The notes under the pieces were generated by a model that was not told the DNA's origin, did not search any database, and saw only the letters and a list, made by a program, of their open reading frames with translations. Both the position numbers and the translations under genes were made by a program. This document shows, in pieces, positions 1-13,000 of a DNA stretch of 64,000 bases; position 1 is the first letter of the stretch, and each line of letters starts with the position of its first letter. The stretch is from the NCBI RefSeq assembly GCF_030936135.1, contig NC_082611.1, forward strand, positions 8,881,001 through 8,945,000. Reading direction: 5' to 3'. This stretch comes from Gavia stellata. Its lineage: Eukaryota > Chordata > Aves > Gaviiformes > Gaviidae.

Positions 1-3000
1 TCCTCAGTACCAGGTGGTAGGGATATTTCCTCCATCAGTGATCCGGAACTAGTAGCCCCTTTCTCTTTTCAAAACACTATTCTGAATATAAAGGTGTCAG
101 GCACTGAAATAGTAAGCCAATGAGTATTTCTTCCCATCTGTTAACTCCTTAAGAATCCTACATCCAATCAAATGAATTAAATGAAATACCTCCTCGCAGA
201 CAGTGCTGGACAGGACCACCTGTCACATGGTTCACAACACTCAGAAGAGGTAGGCCTACACCAGAGTTATGTCAGACTGTCAACAGCCAGATGTATATCC
301 TGCAGTATGTACGGCAGTGCCTAGCAACCATCAGAGTAGTCACGAGTGGAGAGGAGAGCTGCAATTCTCACAATATGCAGATATGAAAATGATTGTCATG
401 ATATATATTCAACAGCAGATTTATGCATTAATCTGATTTTTTTCCATTCTCAAATATAAATGTTAGAACTAAAAGGATATAGGAAAAATTAAGCTTGGGT
501 TAAACAAATGTTACCCACATCTACAACAAACAGCAACATTTCTTTAAGGATCAAAGACATCTTTATACAACATTTCTCTGTAGTATATTCTTCCCGAAAA
601 TCCTGACAGTGTGAAAAGAGAGGGACTGTGAGACATTTTTCCCATTAATGCATTCCAGTGAAAGTGATCATGTGAATTTTGTATGTAATATACATATGGA
701 CAGGGGACAGATCCATGTGACGAGCAGTATACTATGGCATGGATGCCTGCATTAAGGGGTTCTGTGGTTTGTTTCACAGGAGTAAAAAGGAAAATGTACA
801 TGTTTCAGTTTCCTCTTAGCAATGGAAGTGTGCCAGATTGTGAATGGATAGCAGATTACATACCATGCATACTAGTGCTCTCATCTCTTTCTCTCCTTTC
901 CATCTATTCTTCCCACAGAAATTCAGTTTCAACAGTTTTGAGGGAGGTATCTCATGAATCACAGTTTTTGTAGAATGGGTTTTTCCACCAGTGACCTTTA
1001 CAAGAGGTACACTGGCAAGAGTAAAATTGCTTTTCTAACAATACTCACCATCCAAGATGCTCACACCATCTTACGGACCAAATAGGATTTGTAATCTCAC
1101 TGTGAAATAAGTACAACATTAAGTGGGTGCTCCACATTTACCCTTGTTACACTACTCTTGTAAGAAACAGATATGTCTTTGACCAAATGTAAATGCAATG
1201 CCGAAGTTATGAACATAATTATTAATTTAATAAAATAAATAAATAATCAAGGAGTTCAGCTATTTAAAAGCACTTGTGCTTGAAAGAAATTACAGCACAG
1301 ATGGCACAAAACAAAGCACTGACTCCTGCTCCAATTAAAAGCTAAACTCTGACTCACATAATTGCAGACAGAATCACTCCCAGGTACATTGACAGAAGAA
1401 GATAATTTTCATCTCGTATAGATTTTTGAAGTGCTTGGTATAGCTAAGTCACGTATCTGACTTAAACAGCTGAACTGGAAATGCTGACTGCCTTCTTGGC
1501 TATGAAATATTATTCTGCATCTTCACTGAAGTGCACACAGAATTCAAGTCAGGCAATTTCTAGAAATCAAACAACCTTTTAGTACTTTCACATCTAAATG
1601 AGGCAGAACTTTTTAATGTGAAAAAAACAGATAAATCTTTACAATATATTTGATCCATTGAAGCATTTTTGGTTTTAGTGGCCATTTGCATGTATTTGCT
1701 GGGATTGATAAAACAAATCTTTTTCTATTTAAATAAATGTCGCAATCTACTGTTGACATGCAGAAAAGGAAATGCAGGGGGAAAAGCTGGAATCTCATTG
1801 TTAGCATTAGAGAAAAAGGTGCAAGGCAGTTTGCAGCAATAGTAGTTCTTTGCTCATAAAATGCAAAACGAAAGCATGTAGTATTATCTGTAACATCATG
1901 TCACACTTGCCAGGGTTAGTTACAGGCAAAGGCAGTTCCTAGAGCCGCAGATTGCTAAAGGGGGAGAGGGAACAGGAGGGGGTGAAAAACGGCCATGCTC
2001 TCACTGCCTACTTTGCAAATAACAAAGCCCTGAAAATCAGGTTGGCTCCTCCGCTGCAGGAATTACAGGATATATGGGACCGGGGTGGGAACTGTTATTC
2101 CCAAGAGCAGCAGCAGCTAACATTCACCCTTCCCCCAGCAGCAGGAAAAGCCGCAAGCCTCTTCCCTCCAGCTCTCCCTCTCAGCCCCACTCCTATTGCT
2201 TCCCCACCTGTAGCAAAACTTCAATTCTGCTTTCAGTGCTGAGAAGCTAGATGTAATGTTTGACATAAAGAAATACAAGTAAAAGTTTGAAAGGCATTTA
2301 CTACCATACAGCCCTAAATGAAAAAGCTAAACTTTTAAGTCTACGCATTGCCTTTTTTAGTTTAGAAAAGATAAAAGACCTTTGCAATGGCAAAATGGAA
2401 AACTGTACCATGCATTCTTGGCATAAAATCACGTTGAATGACATCAAAATATACGTTCACGTCCAGAGGGTTTTTAATAAACCTGTTTTTTCCATTGTTT
2501 AAAATACTGAGGCATGGCATGAAAAACATTAGATGTGTAAGCCATATGTTGATAAAATGGATGAAAATATTTGTGATTTATAATTATGAGAAATTTGTTA
2601 TTGTAGAGCATGTGGAAAGTATTGGATTGACAGTCCTAGTAGTATGTAGACCCAGTGAACAGTTTTCCCTTACTGTTCCCAGGCGAACGCTTCAACCCTG
2701 CCTGAAGTGAAGGACTATCTAATGATGAACATAAGCAGGTTTCCGTGGTGCATTTTGTCACATGAAACACTAATGATATTGCCAATGCCCTCTGTGTCAA
2801 CAGTTCTGTGTTAAATACATACAGCCATGGGGAACTACATTTTGTACAGGTGCTTAAATTATAAGAACATGTCATCACTTCTTATCTGAGCAGGATTTAA
2901 TTCAGCAGCCCAATGATGAAGTTATTTTATTGCAACAGCAGTAACTTTTAGTATGGTTTCTACTATGTCACACAGAAGGTTAGCCTCTGTCTGGAGGAAT

Positions 3001-4030
3001 GTACACTTTAAGTATGAGAAGAAAACCCAACAGATGGATATGATAGTATGACCAAATTAGCCAACGTAAAAAGCACTGGATACAATACATCAGCCCCCAA
3101 ATAACAAATCACCTCCTACCTGTCCCCTAGGTCATTCAGGCTCCTCCTTAACACATAAGCATATCTTTCAGTGATTTTTCTCATGAAACAGATAAGCCAT
3201 TTCCAGTTTTGAAATTTGTCTGAAGTATTTGGAGGCATCCTGTGTTACTTGTTAATGGTAAAGGTAGGGAAAGGGGACACTTCACATCATGATGGCAGAT
3301 TCAGGTGTTGCTTTTAAGAAATTAACCACTTTGCACTCAGGCATCTCAGAGCCTCTTGATTCTACTACTCATGCTGAGCTGCAGCTCTTCATCTCTAGCA
3401 TCTCCTTTGTAAGCTCCAGGACACTGAAAATCAAAAAGCAAAGAAAAACGTTAAGTCTTTTGACATATGTTGCTTTCCAGTCTTAAAGACTAAGTAGAAC
3501 ACTTAAGCATTTAGTTTGCTTAATTGCAATTTATACCTTAAGCCCATCAGTGCTCTCATTAAATTTTAGCCTGTCAAAATGGTAAAATCCAATGAAAGTT
3601 AATGGCAACATTCTTTTAATTGGAGATTATCAAAGCGGGTGTGGAGTAAAATCTTATCAATGGACTGGAACAGGCAAAATACAGATTAATACCAACAACG
3701 TGTTCCAAATAACAATGCAGTAATGGATTGGTGTTACATGGAATTTTAAATATACTTTCGTTAAGGTTGGCTTTACAGTAAAGATAAGATAAAGTGCTTT
3801 CCCCTTGATTAGATTCTAAGATAGTCTAACAGAGGTACAAGACACCTTTGTAACACAGAAAAATTATTCAGAAATTGTTATCTCTGTATTCAAAGCAGGA
3901 AGGGAGTCCCACAGTTCTTCACCCTATGTTGCTACTGCTAAGCCATTGTTGTTACAGGTGAACTATGTTTCTGTTAGAAAGCTATCTCTTATTGAAAATG
4001 TAACTCACCTCAAGCTTAACAATTGTGGAT
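1..4030. other. Sequence downstream of OTOA, no gene recognised
   Basis: I find no exon with family resemblance on either strand. The small open frames lack splice context or homology. OTOA's 3' UTR must begin here (minus strand). Candidate poly(A) signals are ATTAAA at 3620-3615 and AATAAA at 2931-2926, neither convincing. A somewhat GC-richer block lies at about 1940-2240. In mammals the next gene on this side is UQCRC2, which I do not see. Confidence 0.6.
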
Positions 4031-4098
4031 TCAGAAAGGCGGGTGCAGTATAAACACAGCACACAACCAGATGCTGAAGCCACTCAAACAGGGAGCAC
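4031..4098 (-). CDS. OTOA: OTOA coding exon 28 (GPI-type tail and stop)
   Basis: Acceptor CTTTTCAG. Reads [18 protein letters not shown] then HPPF and TGA. A small-residue patch followed by a hydrophobic stretch at the extreme C-terminus is the expected shape of a GPI-attachment signal. The phase-1 entry matches exon 27. The last residues differ from the mammalian tail, as is usual for cleaved GPI peptides. Confidence 0.88.
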
Positions 4099-7000
4099 CT
4101 GAAAAGCAGAAGGCATTATGTCTTAGTGTCACGATACAGTTCAGGTCTAGTACAGTCTTATCTACACCACCCCAAAGAGGTGCAGCAAATTCCAACATTT
4201 GAATCCTAATTACATTCAGCTGCTCAAAAGACAACACTGGTCAGAATGGTCACTTCCAGTTCAACATACACAGCTCTGAAGAGAAGCTTTTCATAGGGGT
4301 GGTACTCACGAGAGATAGTAATAATGAACGAGAAGCTCAAGAACTCAGGTGATCTTTACCCGGGAAACTTCTCCCTTTGGCATATCTACAAAGGGAACTG
4401 GTGACATGCGCGAGGGTGCTGGGCTGACAGCACCGCTCAGGGGCTTCTGGGAAGGTCTGCTCTAATTCCAGCAAAGGCAATCATAGCAATTTAGTCCCCC
4501 TTGCTTCTATTTTAGCACCTCAACATCCCTCTCTCTTCTTCAACAGCTTATGTCTCGCTGGTGTCGCTGGGAGCAACAATATTTGCTGTCTGATAGGGAT
4601 AAGTTCTCAATATTGGCTTGACTATGTGCAAACTCTCACTCATGGTAAAACGTCCATTAACATACTTGCCAGCATAACTTGCCCAGTATAAACTGTAATA
4701 TGGAGAAGTAAAATGTTAAACCACTGAAGCATAGGTACTAATAGGCTTGAATTCCAAATACGGTGGGAACAGCAGGAAAAACTGTTCAAGGAGTCCTACA
4801 GTCTGGATAAAGATGCTAATCCACCCCAGTGCTACCTCCTTTCTCACTTGCAGCTCTACAAACAAGGTTCTGCTGCAGATAAAGGTGGTGATCTGAAGGC
4901 CCAGAGATGGAGAGCTCTGCCTTAAACTTAGGCAAAGAATATGGGAAAGGAGGAGAGGGAAAAGCTCACTGTTTCAGACTACATTTTACACAAGCTAGTG
5001 CTTAGTATAGCGTAATGCTACTAGCAGCATATAGCTGCTCATGCCATCTGACAATCTTCCTCCATTGTCTCTTGCTGTGGGTAAATCCAACAACATTCTT
5101 GCTGTTTGTCTTGGTCAGGCATGTGATTTGAGGGATGAATTAAAAAGTTTATTAGAAAATTCACTGTAACCCACCTTCAAAAGAGAGGTCTGATCCTGGT
5201 GGATGCTGCGGGACTGCACACCCTACTGGGGTGTGTGTCCTTCCCCTCTAAGCAGGAGGAGGGAGTGACTGTACTCACCGCTTGCAGCTGGGGTTTGCAC
5301 TGCCTGGGTAGTGCTTGCCCCGTTTTGTGTCTCTGGGGTGCTTGTCCTGGCTCCATCCAGCGCCAGCTGAAGGCTCTGGAGCTGCGATGCATTCAGATGC
5401 TCACGCTGCGATCTGGTAACCATGGCGGCATTTTCAGGGCCCAGGTTTGCTATTTGTTCTGGGGACAATGTCTGGGAGGAATAAAAGCCAGAAAAATTGG
5501 TTTAGGCTGTCAATTATATAAGGCAGGTAACGAGTCAGAAGTGAGCACTGTCTTGCATTTGGAATGAGGGGAAGTAGCCTTCAACATTGTGTTGCTATAA
5601 AAGAGCTCAATAGAGCTTAAAAAAAATCCTCTGCATTCATTTACTTCACTGACCACTCATCTATCTTTCACCCTTCTCTTTGCTGCTGGGATCTGACAGC
5701 TTGAGAAGCTTTCTATTCCAACAATGTATTGGACACTTCTTCAATATATTGCAGGAGTTTAATTTTCCAGCCACTTCTTTTCTGATTTGTTCAAAGACTG
5801 ATGACATTGTGCATCCTCTTGTGTTTTCGTTTATTTCCTCTTACATCTGCTCCCAAGCAACCTCACCTGAACCTATGTTTGACCTTTAATTAGAGTTAGT
5901 AGTAGAGCACTGAGATGAAAAAAAACATGCCTTAATCTCATTATTCAATTTTCTCTTAGACTGAAAATCTTCCAAGTTTGGTCATATTTAAACTTGTGTT
6001 TAAAAATGAAACATGGCAATCATAATCTTACAGTAATTATCTTAGATCACATAGCAATTAACCAGTTTGTAAAGCCTGCATGTATTGGGCATGCTGGATT
6101 GCTTTGATTCTAGTTAACATTCTGCAGTCACAAGAATTTTAGCCCTCCTACACAACAAGCCTTCTTCGCTGCAACAATTCTGCATCCAGGTTCTACTTTA
6201 GAAAGACTAAATTCCCCTTCCAAGTAGGTCAGACAATGGAGGAAACCCTTCACAATTTTTCATTGTCTACCAAATGGTGTGCTCTTTTAAACTGAGTAAA
6301 CTCATGTAAATGCCTACAGGTCTAGAAATTTTGAATTAAGCCTCTTCTTAACTCATTTAAAGTCTACAATACAATGTAAGTTTTCATAAATCGAAATTGA
6401 ACAACATATACAGCCCTAAAATGAAGTTATACAAAATCCATGTAAAAAAAATATCTGCTCTGAATCTTTCAAATACAGAAAATTCCTCTGAGAAGGTGCC
6501 CCATTATTTGTTAAGCACATTTTGTAGTATCATTATTATTCTTACTAACAAAAATGTATGCTATTTGAAAGAATTCTACACGATGCCATAGATCTTCAGC
6601 TTTGCCTGTTTTGCAAAGAAATAGTTTCACTAAGGACATTTCAGACTTATCTAAACTGTCAGTGGTACTGTGCAGAACAGTTAGTGTTCAAGGAGTTTTT
6701 CTCTTTTATGGAAGCTGACACAGTTAACTGTCTGTTTAGCTCATCTGTCCGTAAGTACATGGCTTGCCCGAGCATCTGAAAGAGACCAGCCTAGGCAGAA
6801 TATTAATCTTGTCACTAAGTCAAATAAAGTCTGGGGCAATGATCTCAAGATCCATGTTCTAATTTCTGGTCCACATTCAGCACTGCTGTAATTAGATGTA
6901 ATTCCTTTCCGATCTGTATCTGCTTGTACAATCTGTTTTTCAGAGCTAACTCAGGAGAATTTTGCCAGATTTGAGGATAATAAAAAGGCTCTTACATAGT

Positions 7001-10000
7001 CAGCAGAGAAATTTGTAGCTATGATAGCATCCTTGCAAATGTTAATAAACAGAGAAGAAAACTCAGATCTGAATACAGTGTTGGACGAAAGAGAGTCCAT
7101 TCGCTGCTTTCTGACCCTAGATCTTTGCTTTTTCCTTGGGACATGTTCTGAAGAATAAATAAATCCTGTCTAGCATATTTTATGGGCATCACAAATACAG
7201 ATGATATAGCTGGAAGTTAATGTTTCAGATCCTTGACTGCCTCTTGCTTAACACACCATAGAAAAATTCTAAAACCCAAAACCAAACTATAAATCAGTGC
7301 TGCAGTTTACGTATACTAGAGTAAAAACAACAGAAATTTGGTGACTTCTTGCTCTTACTTGGAAAATTTCAGGAGATATACATCTTATTGCTATTGGCTG
7401 GAAATATGGCATCAAGTTTTTATCAAAAGCTTTTAATTCATCCTCATTCAAAGCACCTAAAACAAAAAAAACCGAACAATACGAACAGAACTCAGTTAAT
7501 ATCCTTTTTATTAGATTTATTTTTAGGCTAATACAAATTTTAAGCATTTATACAAAATATCTAGTAAATGGCTTACTCCAGTGTGTTATGGAGAGAGATA
7601 CCGGTTCTTTTTTAGTTTTGTTTCTTTCATTATATTCCAACATTACAAATCACCTGACCTTAACCATTGGTATGGAATGTACTCTACCTGGGTTACTTTA
7701 GCTTGGAAAAGAGACAATGATAAAAATCAATAAAATCATAAGCAGTGTTATTAGGGAATGCTTGTTCACAGCCTCTTCTGATGCAAGATTAGGGAGCATA
7801 AGCACGCAACGGGAGTTACTTCTTCACCCATTAGGTACTTACAGTGTGGAATCACGGCTGCAGGCATCGGAGATGCTAAAATTTATGAGTGTTCAATGTG
7901 CAGTTAAACGATCACAGAAAAAAAAAAATCCATGAACAAAATTGTGTGTGACCTCTGGCTCAGGAAGTCTCAGAGGCTGTGAGAACACTCTGGAGAAGTA
8001 TCGCTCCAGGCTAATCCTGCCCTTTTGCTCTTCCCTGGGCAGCCCATTCTTTCTACTGTTGGAGGCAGGATGCTCCTCTGTCAGCTACAGCACTGCTCCG
8101 ACCCGATACAGTCACTCTTGTAGCAGCAGGGTTCACAAATAGTGACTGGGTCTGAAATTCTGGTTGGTTTTGCCCGCCTTGATTTACCCTTTCCAACTTA
8201 CAGGACACAAACGACTTCAGGCTGTGCTCCCCAAAGTCGGTTTGAGCAGTTTCAGAGAACCTTATGGAGAATACCACAACTTTTCCTTACTGCTAATGAA
8301 ATTGCTGGATGTGCATCCCTGCAGGTGACTTCTCTCTGGAAGAAATGTCTTTTGCCAGTCTAGAAAAATGCACTGCTACGTGAACCCTCTTAATGCTTAA
8401 TAACAATGCTTCAGAACCATCACCATCTGGAGTCTGAATTTTGCTACCTGCTATAGTACCAATCTCCTGTAAAATAGAGCCGTTCCAGCTGGTAGCAGTA
8501 CCAAACACAGATTCTGTTATCTTCTTAAACTGCCTCAGAACAGGGGTGCTACACAACAACAGGCCAATTCTTGCAACAGCAGCACTGCAAAAGGCAACAA
8601 GGTTAATGTTACATGCTGCAATTACAGGCAATACTACATATGCCTGGAATATACTTAGTCTGCTGTAAGAAGACTGTAAACCCATTTTCAAGTTAAAATA
8701 TACATACACAAATTGCATACAAATGTTAAATGCTTTGAGCAAAAACCTGAGTTTCTCAATGCGATACTTAAACGGTGGGATATAAACGGCAGAGGAAATC
8801 TAAAATAGAATGTATTTTAAACAACTAGTGTACGCCTTCCATGACAGTTACTGCCTTTCTAAAAGCATTTAAAATGTAAAAAAGTGTCCTTTAGGCTCTG
8901 GAAATCTTGAAGGAAAACAAACTGCACAATAAATTTTATCAATAGAGATACTAATAAATATTTTGTTAAGTACCAAATGCAGTACCTGAATTCAGCAGTC
9001 CTTATGGCCATGATTTCTGTGGAGTTCAGAGCACAGAGAATAGCTCCTAATCCAACCAAATCAAAGCTTTTTAGTGTACTGATCATCTGGCCAGAGTCTT
9101 CTAGAAAACCTTGTAAAATAGATCTTGCCTACAAAAGCAGTAAGATATTATGCATAAACAGAGTAAACATAATTGAAAGTTTTGTTACTAGAAGCTCAAA
9201 ACCTTACCAGAAGCTCTGGACCATATATAATCCTGAGCCTCCCCAATGTAATTAATTGGAGTTTTGCCATAGCCCTCAGGAGGAGCACTGTCACCACCTA
9301 TATGTGACACTTAAACAGGGCACTGTTACACAACCACCTCCCAAGTGCAAGTGAGTTGAAAGCACTCTGTACCTCTTCTGCCAGGTCACAAGGAAACACT
9401 TCACCAGTAGAAACAGGCATTGAAGCACCTAGCAGAACTGCCCAATTCAATTACATTGCTAGAAGAAAACACAAATTACTCAGAGATCAATATGGAAATG
9501 TTAGTTTTTCTAATACTCAGGTTGTCTTGTCTTATTTAAGTGTCACACACAGATGGTGACCTGTGTTTAGGATTAATATTCAGATATGAATGGGATATTG
9601 GTACCAAAATGCCTTTGCAAGCCTAAGTCATTTAGGATGGTGCTCATCCTAAACTAACCGTTTAAAAATTGTGTGTCTAGCTTAAGCCTGCCACCAAGGT
9701 GTCCTCCAAAGTCAGTGACAGAAACAAGCATTTTCCAGGATTTCCTAATGTATCACAATGCTGAGCCTTAAATGACTAGCTTAAACTAGCTGCCTAACTT
9801 TTAGACAACTGAAGCTAGGCAGGATGAATCTCTTTTAACTAACTATTCTTACTGCTAGCAGGAAACCTCAAAAGCCAACTAGTATTGCACAAAATCCTTC
9901 CAAGTGCTTCTTTCTGATGGTGCTCTTCAGAACAAGAATCTATTAAACAGATTTGTGATATTCTGCCAAAGCTGGCTGCCACCACACCAGCATCTGTGCA

Positions 10001-13000
10001 GCCGAGGAGCCCGGATGGTATGGGGCTCAGAGTCAGAAATATGCTGCCAATTGCATATACAAATAAAAGCTTTTAACTCTTATTATGAAAGTCCCATTCA
10101 TGTAACTAGAAGTTATTCAAGGAAAGGAAGATGAGAGGAGCATATTTGCTAATAACTTCGGCTTCTAGGGCAATGGATGCTGGGGTTGGGGGGCACACTG
10201 CCTCTTCAGTGATTACTCTCAGTTAGGAAGGGCAAATATCCCCTAGCAGTAGTTTCTGTTCTGGGGCCAGCGTGAGAGGAGCTGCTGACCTCTTTCTACT
10301 ACTTAGTGGGCAAGTGCTAAAGAATACACTGGTCACCACCACAATTAACAGGGTTTGATGTCCTCTTGGCCATCTCACCAGGCAAACCAGCAGCCAGGCA
10401 GACACCAGTGCTGATCTTCCTGCCCACTTGCACTGAGGTCACAGCTGCAGAAAAGCAGCAGGGAGTAGTGTGGATTGCTGTAGCTGTTTCCTAGGTGAGT
10501 CCAGGACTTCGGTCCCAAAGGGGGTGAATCCAGAGCCTTTCACCAGGATTACATTCAATAACATACTTACCTGGGTAAGAGTCCATTCTGTTTGCTGACT
10601 AAGTACAGAAATGGTGTCGATAGAATGCAAATCCAGCTCTTCAATTTCATGTTCGGTGAGTGCCAGAGCAATGCGGCCCAGGGAAACGATATGATAACTC
10701 TTCCAGTCTGGCAGTGATCCCCAAACCTTTAGAAGAGATTCATTAATGTCTGTTAGATCATTATGAATCTTCCTTTATATACACCATTCTCAAACCCCTT
10801 GGTTTTAAAAGTCCCAATACCCAAAGTATGCCTTTTTGCACACAAAAGACAGAGCTCAGGTATTGTGAAGGTTTTTGAGGTTCTACACTAATAATGGTTA
10901 GTTTATCTAAAAATGCTGCAATCTGTACAGCTTGAGCTTGTCGGTAAGTCAGCGCAGGGACTGCTGGAAGTGTTGCTGTAGGAGCAAGTACCACTAAAAA
11001 CAATTAAAATGCGAGTCTGTGCTGAGATCCACACTGTTACACCGTGAAAGCAGCACGTGGAGTACCGAGGCTTCTACACCAGCTGCAATTGCTCCTGTGG
11101 AGTGATTTTGAATTGCTTTTGTGGCCAGTTATTCTGGCTCAGTCATTGACAAGGAAAGCAGAAATCGAAGTAGAGAATCAGGTAATACAGACAAATAGCC
11201 AATTCCTAAAGCTCTGGTTTCTAGTTTGTGTGCATACAATATTAAAAAAAAATAATTTTAATGTGTTTGTACAGATACAGTTAAATCTGTAAAGCTCTGT
11301 AAAAACAAAGAAATAAGCAGGGGCTCTTCTATACCAGTACCAATGTATTTCAGCTGACAAGTTCTGCTGCTTTTAACTTTATCTGTGATACAGTTACAGT
11401 GATTCAAAAGCTGTCACAGATCAGCCCTAAGAAAATTTTTATTTCTGGAAAAGGTCTGCCTGAACCAGGAATAATGAAAGTCCATCAAGAGCTGAATTTG
11501 CAGAGGCCAGAACTGTCAATTACATTTAGTTGGAAAAGATAGAAGATGGTAGTCAGTGACAGTCAGTCATCTCTCAGGATGTGGCCAACTGTCTTTACAG
11601 AAGAAAGACACTGGGTTTTGGCTGGAGGAAGTGACTTGACCAAGACAGGCATACATTAAAAAAAAAAAAAAGCTCCCTTTAAAGGTCTCATGTACTTCAG
11701 CAACTTTGCTTTTTGGTACATGATTGTGCTGCTAACTCCACATAGCAAAATAAAACTAAAAACCCAGTCCTGGGCCAAGTTGATTGTTCATGTTGTCTGA
11801 TTCATCCATTTTCAGGATTGCTACAATTTACTTTTGTTCAAAAAATTAGAAAGGTCAAAGCTAGTAAGGTCTTGCTGAAGGAGTATCTCTGCAGTTGCCT
11901 ACTAAATAGTGTTTGCACCTTCAGATACATATGAAGCTGTACAACCTGCATAAAATAAAGGGCCAGATCTCTGGAATAAGATAGTCCTTATGCAGAGTTG
12001 CAGACTATCTGCTGTTCATACCAACGTGCGTATCCAACACAGAGCAGCCTCAGGACTGCCGAGGTGCTTTTCTCAACCATGATCCTCGGGTTAAGAATTT
12101 GCTTTGCTGGACCTGTACCTCCTGACTGAGTTCCCACCGGATCTTTTATGTTGGTTTTACGATGTCATAAAGGAACAGAAAAAGGGTCTAAGCCTGGGAA
12201 ATTTCAATCTTTTCCAAAGAAAACAGATAGTAAAAAGCATTAGCCCTATTTTAAAGCTCTTAATTCTCTAGTTGAAGAGATACACTAAACACATGCAGTT
12301 TAAAATGTCGTCTGTCTATTTCCTGATCTAGGTCATAAACTACAGAGTCTGAAGTATTTCATAAACAGTATTATCCGACAGTGCTGGATGAAATGTCAGG
12401 CATAACGATATAAATAACACAGCACATGAAACTGGAACACTCCTTTGTCCTCGTTCACCTAGAGACTACAGATCCATACATCTGTTACTATCACAGAGCT
12501 TGGAGACCTTCCACTTACAAGTGAGCTAAGCTTCTTACTTTCATTAAGACAAAATCTGATAACTAGACTTTTTGAATTAGTTTGGGACCATGAGTACTAT
12601 GCAGTTTCTTTTAGGGGAAACCAATCAATTTAGGAGAAATTAAAGCTGCCTTAATCAAACCTTTAATCAAAGATGTCCTTTAGTTAATAATGTAACAGCA
12701 TCTTATGCACATAATTTCAAAGACCTTTGCCTGAACTGTCTGATTTCTCATGCTTCATGTTCAGTGTAACACCATGTTGCATTTTGCAAATTAATATATA
12801 GGAAGTCTGCCTTTGTCTAGCAGCAATCTGTCTTACAAACACTCACACAGACAGAATATACTTTCATTCAGTGCACTGCAGATCTGCATATTTTTGAATT
12901 GAATATAGCTTGGATATGAGTGTATTAACCTTGTTGGCAATTTCTTTGCAACAGATACCACTCTGTAAGTATACCATCATGTTGCGCTGCTGTAAAATAT

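Larger units (their letters stand above)
7457..10570 (-). other. OTOA: OTOA introns 25 to 23
   Basis: Intron sequence around exons 25 and 24 (about 1.0, 0.4 and 1.4 kb). I see no repeat family, RNA gene or additional exon. Confidence 0.65.

Noticed and set aside
5199-5567. Plus-strand open frame of 122 codons
   Set aside because: It is the complement of OTOA exon 27, whose minus-strand translation is clearly conserved.
8293-8742. A single 149-codon minus-strand open frame as an intronless gene
   Set aside because: Only 8448-8584 matches otoancorin, and splice sites bound it on both sides. The rest is intron read-through.
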